A DNA stretch of 38,568 nucleotides. Source: Bacteroidales bacterium. GTDB taxonomy: Bacteria > Bacteroidota > Bacteroidia > Bacteroidales > Muribaculaceae. The notes under the pieces were generated by a model. It saw only the letters and a list, made by a program, of their open reading frames with translations, had not been told where the DNA came from and searched no databases. Both the position numbers and the translations under genes were made by a program. Where the stretch lies: contig JAJBVP010000090.1 in NCBI GenBank assembly GCA_020859755.1, positions 1 to 38,568 of the forward strand, given 5' to 3'. Below, one piece after another: positions 24,140 through 32,058 of this stretch. The stretch's first letter is position 1, and the number at the start of each line of letters is the position of its first letter.

Positions 24140-25045
24140 TTAACGGTTGATGTTGATAATGTACACTTCGCCGGCCGGGGTGGAGAATGCGATCTTGGAG
24201 CCGTCGGCCGAGGGGGTTGGGAACATAGCGATCATGTCGGCAGGAGTGAGGTCCTGAGTGATGCCGTCGAGAGTGGCGGCAACGACGGTGGAGGCAGTGT
24301 AGAACTGACCGTCGTCCTCGTCACGCATGCCCACGATAGTGGAGTTGTCGATCCAACGAGGGGCGCGAATCACGCCGATGCGCTGTGGGTTGCTGCCGTC
24401 GATGTCGCAAATCCAGCAACCCATCGTTGCGAGGTAGTAGAGCACCTTTGTGCCGTCGGGGCTTACCGAGGGCCAGAGATAGCTTTGGCCATGCTTGCCG
24501 TTGGGGTTGATAGCCGTGGTGACGCCGTCGCGGGTGATCATGAGTTGGCCTCGGTGGATGGAAGCTACGGGAACCTCCTCAACCACCTTGTTGTCAAGGG
24601 CTTGTGCTTTTAGCTTGAGGTTGTCAACGGCCATCACTTGGTTGCCTCGCACAGCCACTCCGCCCAATTCGCGCGAAGGCTCGACCAATTGCTGGCGGGC
24701 CATTGTGGCGGGCTCGACCGACTGGATTGAAGTGAATCGGAAGTGACGCTTGTTGAATGTGCTTTGACGGTAAATAACGGTGCCGTTGTCGGCGATTTTC
24801 AGGTCGAGAATGGAGCCGTTGTCGGTCAGGGTCTTCATCTGGCCGTCGTCGAGCGATACGTATCGCAAGGAGCGGTCGGTGTTGGTGGAGATCACCAGCG
24901 ACTTACCGTCGGGGGCGATAACCGCCTGGTCGACAGAGATCTGGGCGGGAATGACCACTTTCTCGATCGAACCAACCGACAACACTTGAGCGGAAGCCGC
25001 CAGCGACATCGCCAGCATCAGTGCCATAATGTTGAAATGTTTCAT
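24140..25045 (-). CDS. Secreted WD40/PD40-like beta-propeller protein
   Basis: The 301-residue product has a signal peptide (MKHFNIMALMLAMSLAASAQ) and repeated blade motifs typical of TolB/PD40 propellers. These include SVDQAVIAPDGKSLVISTNTD, LWPSVSPDGTKVLYYLAT, DIDGSNPQRIGVIRAPRWID and FPTPSADGSKIAFSTPAGEVY. Such propellers bind proteins or glycans in the periplasm, and no catalytic motif is seen. The start is followed 21 bp after its stop by the large amidase, so the two are probably one operon, and the propeller may guide or regulate the amidase. That link is inferred only from position. Confidence 0.8.
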   Translation of the reverse strand: MKHFNIMALMLAMSLAASAQVLSVGSIEKVVIPAQISVDQAVIAPDGKSLVISTNTDRSLRYVSLDDGQMKTLTDNGSILDLKIADNGTVIYRQSTFNKRHFRFTSIQSVEPATMARQQLVEPSRELGGVAVRGNQVMAVDNLKLKAQALDNKVVEEVPVASIHRGQLMITRDGVTTAINPNGKHGQSYLWPSVSPDGTKVLYYLATMGCWICDIDGSNPQRIGVIRAPRWIDNSTIVGMRDEDDGQFYTASTVVAATLDGITQDLTPADMIAMFPTPSADGSKIAFSTPAGEVYIININR

Positions 25046-25135
25046 AAGCAGGGTGTTTTAGATGGTTTTTATCTTATAGTGTTTTATATCAATCGATTGT
25101 CTTTGGCCTCACGTGGATTCCATGGTTTAATCGTG

Positions 25136-25143
25136 TAAAGTTA
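25136..25143 (-). promoter_or_regulatory. Possible promoter -7 box of the propeller/amidase operon
   Basis: TAACTTTA on the minus strand lies about 90 bp before the ATG at 25045. No clear -33 element is present, so it is tentative. Confidence 0.3.
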
Positions 25144-25304
25144 CACAACCTTTTCCATATATTTCACTTTAATTTCCCTTTTTCAGCTTTTTTAACTCCT
25201 ATATCGCTCATAGCAACTATACACCGAAAAAATTTTTAACCACGATTCTTATGGGTGGCATCACGAAGAAAACCGAAGAAATGAAAGAAATTTCCTGAGC
25301 AGCA

Positions 25305-25407
25305 GCAAAACTGTGTGTTTAAAGCTCATGATTATTGCCAGGGGGGAGCAGTGTTACGACATGGGATGTCGCCATCGGAGCCGTGGGACTCATACACACA
25401 GTTTTGC
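25305..25407. repeat. Perfect 14-bp inverted repeat enclosing 75 bp
   Basis: GCAAAACTGTGTGT (25305-25318) and its exact reverse complement (25394-25407) flank 75 bp. An inner hairpin CGACAT-GGG-ATGTCG lies near 25358-25372. On the minus strand the 75-bp interior is exactly one short frame, ATG (25393) to TAA (25319), of 24 codons (MSPTAPMATSHVVTLL and so on). It could be a structured RNA, a miniature transposon-like element or a decayed insertion. The right arm supplies the -33 TTTG of prmC. No matching RNA family was recognised. Confidence 0.7.
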
Positions 25408-25434
25408 AGGTGACCCCGTTTTTTTGTAATTTTG
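25403..25434 (+). promoter_or_regulatory. Promoter of prmC
   Basis: TTTG (25403-25406), 20 bp, TAATTTTG (25427-25434) fits the Bacteroidetes consensus. The box ends 4 bp before the prmC ATG, so the message would be nearly leaderless. Confidence 0.7.
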
Positions 25435-25438
25435 GGGC

Positions 25439-26293
25439 ATGAAGGTTAAGGAATTGAGAAATTCGGTGGTGAAGAGGTTGCAGGCGCTGTATCCCGAGAG
25501 GGAGGCGCGAGCGATAGAGCGTGAGGTAACCCGTGCAGCCCTACGCATGTCGCCGGTCGAGGCCGTGATGCACGAGGGCGACGAGGTATCGGAATTCGCT
25601 GAGTCGCAAGTGGATAAGATCATAGAGCGGTTGTTGCGCTGGGAACCGGTGCAGTACGTCACCGGACAAGCCTGGTTTTACGGTTATCCGTTCAAGGTCA
25701 CTCCGGCCACACTCATCCCACGGCCCGAAACCGAGGAACTCGTGGATATCATCGTGAAACAAAACAGCGACCGCCCCGACCTGCGCGTGCTCGACATCTG
25801 TACCGGCAGCGGCTGCATCGCCATTGCCCTGGCTCGGGCTTTGCGTTTCCCGCAAGTGACGGCCATCGACCTGTTTCCCGACACATTAGCAGTAGCGGAG
25901 GAAAACGCCAAGTCGCTGAAAGCCAAGGTGAAATTCATCGAGGCCGACGCTCTTAACCTTCCCGCTGAGTCGGGTCGCCGTTACAATATCATTGTGTCCA
26001 ACCCTCCATATGTTGGCTACAGCGAACGGGCCGAGATGCGACCAAATGTCACGGAATACGAGCCAGACCGCGCCCTTTACGTACCTGATGACGACCCCCT
26101 GAAATTTTATCGCGCAATCTTAACCTACGCCACGACAGCGCTTGCCGAGGGAGGCCGCATTTACCTTGAAATCAACCCATTGCATGCCAAAGAATTGGAA
26201 TCATTGGCTCTCTCGAATTTCCCGGAAGCTAAGGTGAACTTTATCCCCGACACCCCTACTCCGCGCTTGTTGATCATCACCCCACGTAATTAG
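25439..26293 (+). CDS. prmC: Peptide chain release factor N5-glutamine methyltransferase
   Basis: PrmC (HemK) methylates the glutamine of the GGQ motif in release factors RF1 and RF2 and needs SAM. The 284-residue protein has the N-terminal helical domain (WEPVQYVTGQAWFYG near 68-82), IPRPETEELV, the SAM motif VLDICTGSGCIAIALA (117-132) and the catalytic NPPY (188-191). It is the only recognised gene on the plus strand in this window. Its stop overlaps the manA stop on the other strand by 4 bp, so the two genes converge without a terminator between them. Confidence 0.97.
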   Translation: MKVKELRNSVVKRLQALYPEREARAIEREVTRAALRMSPVEAVMHEGDEVSEFAESQVDKIIERLLRWEPVQYVTGQAWFYGYPFKVTPATLIPRPETEELVDIIVKQNSDRPDLRVLDICTGSGCIAIALARALRFPQVTAIDLFPDTLAVAEENAKSLKAKVKFIEADALNLPAESGRRYNIIVSNPPYVGYSERAEMRPNVTEYEPDRALYVPDDDPLKFYRAILTYATTALAEGGRIYLEINPLHAKELESLALSNFPEAKVNFIPDTPTPRLLIITPRN

Positions 26294-27357
26294 CAGCAGG
26301 CGGTGATGAGTTTGCCGTTGCCTTCGAGGGTGATGTCGCGACGTATTTCGCCGGGGATCAAGAGGGTTTGGCCGCGGGAGATGTGGTCGAAGCTAACGGG
26401 CGTGCGCACCTCCAGGGTACCTTCCACGCAGGTCATCGTAAGGAAACTCTCACGGGGCGGACGGAGGTCCATATGGCCGTCGACGGTCAATTTACGCACC
26501 TCAAACACAGGGCATTGCACGAGCACTTCCTCCCCCCTGGCCACCTGTCGAGGCGTCTCTCGATAGTCGTCGCGCAAGCGATAGTCGATGGCCTCGGCCG
26601 CGATCTCGGTGTGGAGCTCGCGTGGCTTGCCGTTGCTGTCGAGGCGGTTGTAGTCGAAGATGCGATAGGTGATGTCGCTACTTTGCTGCACCTCGAGCAA
26701 AAGGTTGCCGGCGCCGATGGCGTGCACGCGTCCCGATGGGATGTAAAACACGTCGCCGGGGGCCGTACTATGTTGAGCCACAGAGTCCAAGATGGTGCCG
26801 TCGGCCACTTTCGCCCTGTACTCCTGGGAGGTGATAGCTCGCGAGAAACCGGAAAGGATTTTTGCGTCGCCGTGCGTGGCGATGATGTACCACATCTCGG
26901 TTTTGCCAGCGCAGTTGTGGCGACGACGGGCGATTAGTTCGCCGGGATGCACCTGAAGCGAGAGATCACGCTTGGCGTCAATAAACTTGATAAGCAACGG
27001 GAAATCAGCCCCATATAGCGAAAACACGCGGCGTCCCAGCAGACGCTCGCCCAGCAGATTGACCAATTCGCTCAATTTCATCCCCGCGTAAGGGCCGTCG
27101 ATCACAGTAGTCTCGTGGCCGGGGATTGCCGAGATTTCCCAACTCTCCCCCACGCATTCCTGCTCGATGGGCTCGCCCTTGTAGGTAGCTATGCATTCGC
27201 CGCCCCAAATGACTGATTTATAGAGGGGTTGAAAACGCAAGGGGCGTAACGGCTCGCGGCTCACAACGGGGCACACGGGATGCTCCTCGTGGTGTCGTGG
27301 ATGGCGTGGCTCCTCGCGTCGTTTGGTGGATAATGTGCGCTGTACTTTTTCAGTCAT
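26290..27357 (-). CDS. manA: Mannose-6-phosphate isomerase, class I
   Basis: ManA interconverts mannose 6-phosphate and fructose 6-phosphate, feeding GDP-mannose synthesis or mannose use. The 355-residue protein has the expected zinc-binding segments: LSLQVHPGE, GKTEMWYI and IPSGRVHAIGAG. The family core begins at LRPLRFQPLYKSVIWGG. I chose the Met of MTEKVQRTLS at 27357. A longer frame to 27414 runs back through a clear promoter (27384-27414), so those codons cannot be in the message. Even so, about 32 residues rich in Arg, His and Pro (EEPRHPRHHEEHP) precede the core, which is unusual. No internal Met offers a shorter start. Confidence 0.93.
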   Translation of the reverse strand: MTEKVQRTLSTKRREEPRHPRHHEEHPVCPVVSREPLRPLRFQPLYKSVIWGGECIATYKGEPIEQECVGESWEISAIPGHETTVIDGPYAGMKLSELVNLLGERLLGRRVFSLYGADFPLLIKFIDAKRDLSLQVHPGELIARRRHNCAGKTEMWYIIATHGDAKILSGFSRAITSQEYRAKVADGTILDSVAQHSTAPGDVFYIPSGRVHAIGAGNLLLEVQQSSDITYRIFDYNRLDSNGKPRELHTEIAAEAIDYRLRDDYRETPRQVARGEEVLVQCPVFEVRKLTVDGHMDLRPPRESFLTMTCVEGTLEVRTPVSFDHISRGQTLLIPGEIRRDITLEGNGKLITACC

Positions 27358-27383
27358 TAGTCGGCTTTTGGGCGAATGAGCCG

Positions 27384-27414
27384 CAAAGATACGCAAAATC
27401 CGCGACACTCGCAA
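27384..27414 (-). promoter_or_regulatory. Promoter of manA
   Basis: On the minus strand, TTG (27414-27412) is followed after 20 bp by TATCTTTG (27391-27384). The leader would be about 20 nt. This promoter also decides the manA start codon. Confidence 0.65.
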
Positions 27415-27440
27415 CTCCCCTCCACCTAACCTCGCCTGAA

Positions 27441-27560
27441 ACGCTCATAAGCGTATGCGGCAGCCTTGGCGGGCCGGCTCTTGGACGGCCCTCGCCACGG
27501 GAAGTTACCCAATTTGTTGTGGGCCGCCGAACGTCGGCCCTGCCAGGCTGAGCTGACGCT
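27441..27560. repeat. Nested hairpin cluster with family A similarity
   Basis: Two hairpins share the same stem: GGGCCG/CGGCCC at 27471-27491 (9-nt loop) and at 27521-27540 (8-nt loop). They are enclosed by an outer stem, CAGCCTTGGC (27461-27470) with GCCAGGCTG (27542-27550), plus AGCGT/ACGCT at the edges. On the minus strand GGCCGTCCAAG within the first hairpin matches the family A tag. It fills the gap between the stop of the sugar transferase gene and the manA promoter. Confidence 0.6.
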
Positions 27561-28327
27561 TATGGCAAGCGGGAGATGGGGATGTCGTGCTGGTGGAGGC
27601 GACGGGCGTGCAGGCGGTTGGTGAAGAAGAAAATGAAGCTTTTCACGGGTCGCGGGAGAGCGCGCTTGAGGCGGCTACGCCAGTCGGTGCCGGGTTTAGT
27701 CCACGAGCCGAGGTAACAGTGGGAGCAGTAGGCCCGGGGATGACGTATCCAGCCCACACGGTCGCGAGAGTTGAAATACTCACGCGGGAACACCTTAATC
27801 ACCTTGTCATCCTCCTGATAATCCTCCCCCGGGAGAACGTATTCAAAGCGATACCGGTGATATAGCTCCTGGCCAAACACGCGTGGCAACGGTAGCATAT
27901 CCAACTCCCCGTCGGGCTTTACAAAAGGTCGATCCTTGTATCGCTCAAGCACTTGGCCAATCCACTTGCAACCTTTCTCGGCGCCGATGACGGCGGCCTC
28001 GAACGCCCCCACAAAGTCCTGCCCGACAAAATAAGGCAGGTGAAGCAGGTCGTCGAATGAACGGAACACGCGCACGTCGCTGTCCAAGTATATCCCACCA
28101 TAATTATATAAGGCGTAGAGACGGATATAGTCGGCTGCGAAAGCGTATTTGCGCTCGCGGAAAGCCTCTGAGGTCCAACGGGTAGATTCGATATCAAATC
28201 GATTTCGATCCCAAAGCACCACCTCGTAATCGGGTAGCACCTGTTTCCACGTGTCGAGGCATTCCTGAATATCGGCCGGATAAGGGTCACCCGAGAGCCA
28301 GCAGAGGTGAATTTTCTTAGGTATCAT
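27560..28327 (-). CDS. GT32-like glycosyltransferase
   Basis: The 255-residue protein belongs to the sugar-binding DXD family (GT32, OCH1-like). It has an early IPKKIHLCWLSGDPYP segment, AFAADYIRLYALYNYGGIYLDSDV with the metal-binding D82-x-D84, and a C-terminal basic, hydrophobic stretch (PRPVKSFIFFFTNRLHARR). Such enzymes add hexoses during lipopolysaccharide, capsule or glycoprotein glycan assembly at the cytoplasmic face. It stands alone between a secreted phosphodiesterase gene and manA, with its own promoter box directly before the ATG. The acceptor cannot be deduced. Confidence 0.85.
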   Translation of the reverse strand: MIPKKIHLCWLSGDPYPADIQECLDTWKQVLPDYEVVLWDRNRFDIESTRWTSEAFRERKYAFAADYIRLYALYNYGGIYLDSDVRVFRSFDDLLHLPYFVGQDFVGAFEAAVIGAEKGCKWIGQVLERYKDRPFVKPDGELDMLPLPRVFGQELYHRYRFEYVLPGEDYQEDDKVIKVFPREYFNSRDRVGWIRHPRAYCSHCYLGSWTKPGTDWRSRLKRALPRPVKSFIFFFTNRLHARRLHQHDIPISRLP

Positions 28328-28331
28328 ATCG

Positions 28332-28339
28332 CAAAGATA
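28332..28339 (-). promoter_or_regulatory. Promoter -7 box of the GT32-like gene
   Basis: TATCTTTG on the minus strand ends 4 bp before the ATG at 28327, the same spacing as in the small-protein operon and prmC. A clear -33 element is not visible. Confidence 0.5.
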
Positions 28340-28355
28340 ACACTTTTTTCCTAAA

Positions 28356-30398
28356 TTACCGCATCTTGACCAGGCGCGTTGTGCGGCCGTCGCGGGTAGT
28401 AGCCACCAAGAGGCCCGGTGCTACACCATGGAGGTCTAATTGGCCCAGGGTGGCGTCGCCGAAGTCGTAAGAGCCAGCAAGACGACCGTCGACAGTGTAC
28501 AACGTCAACTTGCCAAGGGCCTTGGAGGAACTGATGGCGGCGATGTCGCGGGCCGGATTGGGAAAGACGTTGATCACGTCCTTCTCAGCCTCGGCGGCAG
28601 GTGCCATGATTCCCGATTCGGGTAGCGTGGCCCCCTTGGCCTTGATCTCGTATAGGCCATAGCCGTGGCCCATGGTGTAGTTGTATAAATAATAGTAGTC
28701 GTCGGCCATCTTCACGGGTTTCATGAAGGTGCCGGTCGAGGCGTTGGCGGTGTAGCCGGTGGTGCCCAGGGGGTCGAATGTGAGCAAGGGAGTGTTTCCA
28801 CCGGTGATGTCGCGTACGGCGAAGCCGCCGTTATAGTTGGTCCCGCTGGGATGGCATAGGATCTCGTGGCCGCCGATCGACAAGTAAGCGCCTCCACACG
28901 ACGAGTTGCGTGAGGGCTGGGTGGGAAAGGTCGACGATGTGAAGTAGGATCCCTTGTCCTCGCCGTCCCACAGGTAGTAGCCGTCGCTACGCACCATATA
29001 TATAAATTTGTCGGGGCTCTCCATGGGCATGATCCACGAGGCGGTAGAGCCGGCGATCGATACCGTATACTCCTGCACGTCGACAAGCTCGCCGTTGGCT
29101 ATATGCACACGGGCTACCGTGTAGGAGCGGTTGGGCAGAAAGTAGATGTAGCCACCCTCGGGCGAGAACACGTCGCCGCAAGCCGACACAAAGTGGTTGC
29201 CGCCGCTGCACGTGAGCTGGAAGTCGACCTCAACGGGTACGCTCGATCCGTACTTGAAGAGCCTCACCTTGGAGGGGGTGGCATTGATGGTCTCCTCGTA
29301 ACGGAGGATGAGGTTTTGGGCGTCGTCGGTGCAGATGCCGTGCATGGGCGTGCCGCCGAACTCGGTGTCGCTCTGGGGAATCACGATAGCGTCCTCGCAT
29401 TGCTCATCAAAGAGCAGGATCGACTTGGTGCCGTAGTCGCTCACGTACCACACGCCGTCGACCACCGCGGCCATCTCGCCCGTGGTGTAAGTATCGGCCG
29501 TTTTCGAGGGGTAGTTGGCGGGCAAATTGTCCTGCACCGAGGATCTCGACCACAGTACCGCGCCCTCGAGTTCCACAGGGTCGGGGGCAGGCTCAGGGAT
29601 TGTGGGCTCGTCCAATTCGGGCATCTCCTCGGGGCGCAAGTAGTCGCAGGTCATCATGAATGCGCCCATGGCCCCGTACTTCTTGTAATTGGCCTCGGAG
29701 TTGACCGTCCAGACGGCCACGTCGAGCCCGGCGGTGCGATACTTCAGGGCGATCTCCTCGGTCAAGGCGCTGGCCTCAAAGCTGGGGTTGAAATCGTATT
29801 CGACGCAGCTGTTAAACTTGGTTTCGCTGTCGGACGACAACAGATATTGGCAAGTGGCGCCGGGGTAGTTGTTGCGGATATGTCGCAGGGAGGCCAGCAT
29901 GGAGGTGAGGAAAATGGCCTTGTCCTCCAAGCATCGGTCCTTGACCAATTGGTAGAGGCCGTCGAAATTGCTCATGTCGTTGGTGTTGATGCCGGTGGTC
30001 CACTTCAATTCGATCATCGGGAACACCCCGTACTCGACGCAGATATCGAGATATTCGGCGACGGTGCAAATCTTGCCGGTGTAGGTCACGCCTCCGCGGG
30101 TTTGGGTGAGGGTGAGAGCCTGCAGTTCCTCGAGGGTTGACGAAGCGATAGTCAACGACTGGTCGCAGAGCGAGGCAGTAGTCTCGTCGTGGCAGATCAC
30201 GTACTGGCCGTCGCTGGTAACACGCACGTCGCACTCGAGTCCGTCGTACTTGTAGTACTCGGCGCCGTTACGGAACGCTTCCACGGTGTTTGCGACACCT
30301 CGGTAAGAACCGCGATGGCCCACAAAAATCGGTTTCCACGCCCAAGCGTTTACAGCGGCCGTAACCGCCAAGATAGCAATAATCAGTGTTCGTTTCAT
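28356..30398 (-). CDS. Secreted glycerophosphodiester phosphodiesterase-domain protein with type IX sorting tail
   Basis: The 680-residue product has a signal peptide (MKRTLIIAILAVTAAVNAWA). A GDPD TIM-barrel domain spans about 23-265, with catalytic HRG (28-30), E55-x-D57 in LECDVRV and H70 in ICHDETT. Glycerophosphodiesterases release glycerol 3-phosphate from lipid head groups. The second half (about 285-600) is a beta-rich region without a recognised domain. The end (NVFPNPARDIAAISSS, LYTVDGRLAGSYDFG, GLLVATTRDGRTTRLVK) is a type A T9SS sorting domain, so the protein is probably exported across the outer membrane. It lies 46 bp after the peptidase gene. Confidence 0.88.
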   Translation of the reverse strand: MKRTLIIAILAVTAAVNAWAWKPIFVGHRGSYRGVANTVEAFRNGAEYYKYDGLECDVRVTSDGQYVICHDETTASLCDQSLTIASSTLEELQALTLTQTRGGVTYTGKICTVAEYLDICVEYGVFPMIELKWTTGINTNDMSNFDGLYQLVKDRCLEDKAIFLTSMLASLRHIRNNYPGATCQYLLSSDSETKFNSCVEYDFNPSFEASALTEEIALKYRTAGLDVAVWTVNSEANYKKYGAMGAFMMTCDYLRPEEMPELDEPTIPEPAPDPVELEGAVLWSRSSVQDNLPANYPSKTADTYTTGEMAAVVDGVWYVSDYGTKSILLFDEQCEDAIVIPQSDTEFGGTPMHGICTDDAQNLILRYEETINATPSKVRLFKYGSSVPVEVDFQLTCSGGNHFVSACGDVFSPEGGYIYFLPNRSYTVARVHIANGELVDVQEYTVSIAGSTASWIMPMESPDKFIYMVRSDGYYLWDGEDKGSYFTSSTFPTQPSRNSSCGGAYLSIGGHEILCHPSGTNYNGGFAVRDITGGNTPLLTFDPLGTTGYTANASTGTFMKPVKMADDYYYLYNYTMGHGYGLYEIKAKGATLPESGIMAPAAEAEKDVINVFPNPARDIAAISSSKALGKLTLYTVDGRLAGSYDFGDATLGQLDLHGVAPGLLVATTRDGRTTRLVKMR

Positions 30399-30444
30399 GG
30401 TGAAGGGTAGAAAAAAGTATTGGTGAGTTATAGATGAAAGTGCG

Positions 30445-32058
30445 TTATGGGTGGAGGAGGGCGTCGAATTCGGCCGGCGATTGGAGCAGGCGTAGGCCTT
30501 CGAGGTAGATGGGGTTTTGGGGGTTGTAGATTTGGAAGTAGGCCGGGGTGTCGAAGAGGTCGCGGCCGATCATCGCCTTGACGATTGCCTCAAGCGTGGG
30601 TCGCGAGATCTGGTACTGCTCGTCGTTGTATTCCACGTCGCTCGACGCCTTGGCGATCAGGCCCTGCATCAATTCTGGCGTCACCTCAAAATTATCGATG
30701 AATTTCTCGACGGTGGGATACTGTTTTTTGAGTGCCTTGCGGTTGTCGTCGACGTATTTGATGCAATACTGGTTGATCACGCCCTTGGCCACGAGGTCGC
30801 GGTAATAGGGGGTATAGAAGGCTGTGTCGAGCGGCACGAAGCGGTCGGGCATGATGCCACCGCCGCCGTACACGGGGCGGTGGAGGCGCAACGTCTGGTA
30901 CACCTCGGTGGAGTCGAGGCGGATGGAGTCGAGGTGCATCAATTCGCCCGAGTCGAATCGGTCGCGCATGTCGTGGTTGTAGGCCTCGTCGTCGCCCTTG
31001 GTGTAGGGTTTCTGGATGCAGCGGCCCGAGGGGGTGTAGTAGCGCGAGGTGGTGAGGCGTATCATCGAGCCGTCGGGGAACGGCATGGGACGCTGCACAA
31101 GGCCCTTTCCGAACGTGCGCCGGCCCACAATCAAGGCGCGGTCGTTGTCCTGGAGAGCGCCTGAGAGAATCTCGGCAGCCGAGGCCGAGTATTGGTTGAC
31201 GAGGACCACGACACGGCCGTCACGCCAGTCGCCAGTGCGTTCGGCGGTGAAACTCGTGGGAGCTGTGACGCGGCCGCGAGTGGAGACGATGGGGTCGCCA
31301 TACTCCAAGAAGCGCTCGGCGATTTTGGGGGCCGGACCCATATAGCCGCCGCCGTTGTCCTGCAGGTCGATGATAAGGTCGACAGCGCCTTTCTTTTTCA
31401 GGTCGTCGAGGGCTTTGGAGAACTCGTCGTAGGTGTTCTCGCCGAAACGGGCCACGCGGATGTAGCCGATGCCGGGAGCGGCCATGTAGGCGGCATCAAT
31501 CGAGTAGATGGGGATATCGTCGCGGGTGACGCGGAAGTGGATCGGCTCAGCCACGCCACGGCGTAGCACCTTGAGGTCGACCGTGGTGCCTTTGGGACCG
31601 CGCAGGTGCTTGATCACCTCGCTGTTTTTCATCTTCACGCCCGCGATGGCGGTGTCGTTGGCGGCGATGATTTTGTCGCCGGCCAGGATGCCCACAGCCT
31701 CGGAGGGTCCGCCGGCCGTCGTCTGGATAACGAACAGGGTGTCCTGCAGCATGTTGAACTGAATGCCGATGCCCGAGAACCCGCCGTCGAGTTTTTCGGT
31801 CATCTCTTTGGTTTCCGAGGCGTCGGAGTAGGAGGAATGAGGGTCCAAGTCCTTGAGCATGGCCTTGATGCCGTCCTCGACCAGTTGGCCCGAGGGAACC
31901 GAGTCGACATAGAAACTTTCGATGATGGCAAACGCATAGCGCAGCTTGTCGGCCGAGGTAAACTCGCGCTGCGAAGCTGATTGGGGAGAGTAGGAAGCTG
32001 CGGTGGAAGCAAGTGCAAGGGTGGCTAACGCTATGAAGGGTAGCAGGATACGTTTCAT
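30445..32058 (-). CDS. S41-family C-terminal processing peptidase
   Basis: This is a periplasmic or exported serine protease of the Ctp/Prc family. The 537-residue protein has an N-terminal hydrophobic signal (LLPFIALATLALASTAA), a PDZ domain (about 85-170, GGFSGIGIQF, GGPSEAVGILAGDKI) and the S41 catalytic domain. The Ser/Lys dyad fits Ser293 in SASAAEILSGALQD and Lys318 in RRTFGKGLVQ, 25 residues apart as in E. coli Prc. A C-terminal helical region follows. Its ATG overlaps the coaD stop (ATGA), so it is translated as part of the parE-coaD operon. Confidence 0.93.
   Translation of the reverse strand: MKRILLPFIALATLALASTAASYSPQSASQREFTSADKLRYAFAIIESFYVDSVPSGQLVEDGIKAMLKDLDPHSSYSDASETKEMTEKLDGGFSGIGIQFNMLQDTLFVIQTTAGGPSEAVGILAGDKIIAANDTAIAGVKMKNSEVIKHLRGPKGTTVDLKVLRRGVAEPIHFRVTRDDIPIYSIDAAYMAAPGIGYIRVARFGENTYDEFSKALDDLKKKGAVDLIIDLQDNGGGYMGPAPKIAERFLEYGDPIVSTRGRVTAPTSFTAERTGDWRDGRVVVLVNQYSASAAEILSGALQDNDRALIVGRRTFGKGLVQRPMPFPDGSMIRLTTSRYYTPSGRCIQKPYTKGDDEAYNHDMRDRFDSGELMHLDSIRLDSTEVYQTLRLHRPVYGGGGIMPDRFVPLDTAFYTPYYRDLVAKGVINQYCIKYVDDNRKALKKQYPTVEKFIDNFEVTPELMQGLIAKASSDVEYNDEQYQISRPTLEAIVKAMIGRDLFDTPAYFQIYNPQNPIYLEGLRLLQSPAEFDALLHP

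Larger units (their letters stand above)
25046..25438. other. Divergent intergenic region between the propeller gene and prmC
   Basis: This 393-bp region contains a TAACTTTA box for the leftward operon (25136-25143), an AT-rich middle with no recognised feature (25145-25260), a long inverted-repeat structure (25305-25407) and the prmC promoter (25403-25434). No gene longer than the 24-codon frame inside the inverted repeat was found. Confidence 0.6.

Noticed and set aside
25301..25410. Known RNA such as SRP RNA, 6S RNA or a cobalamin/TPP riboswitch
   Set aside because: None of the conserved sequence boxes of these families was found. Only the inverted repeat itself is supported.
27358..27414. 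Longer manA start at 27414
   Set aside because: The frame passes through a well-formed promoter (TTG, 20 bp, TATCTTTG), so these codons are not expected in the mRNA.
29103..30140. A 345-codon open frame on the plus strand opposite the phosphodiesterase gene
   Set aside because: It is the antisense of a gene with clear GDPD and sorting motifs. Its composition (His, Val and Gly-rich) and lack of a start signal mark it as a shadow.
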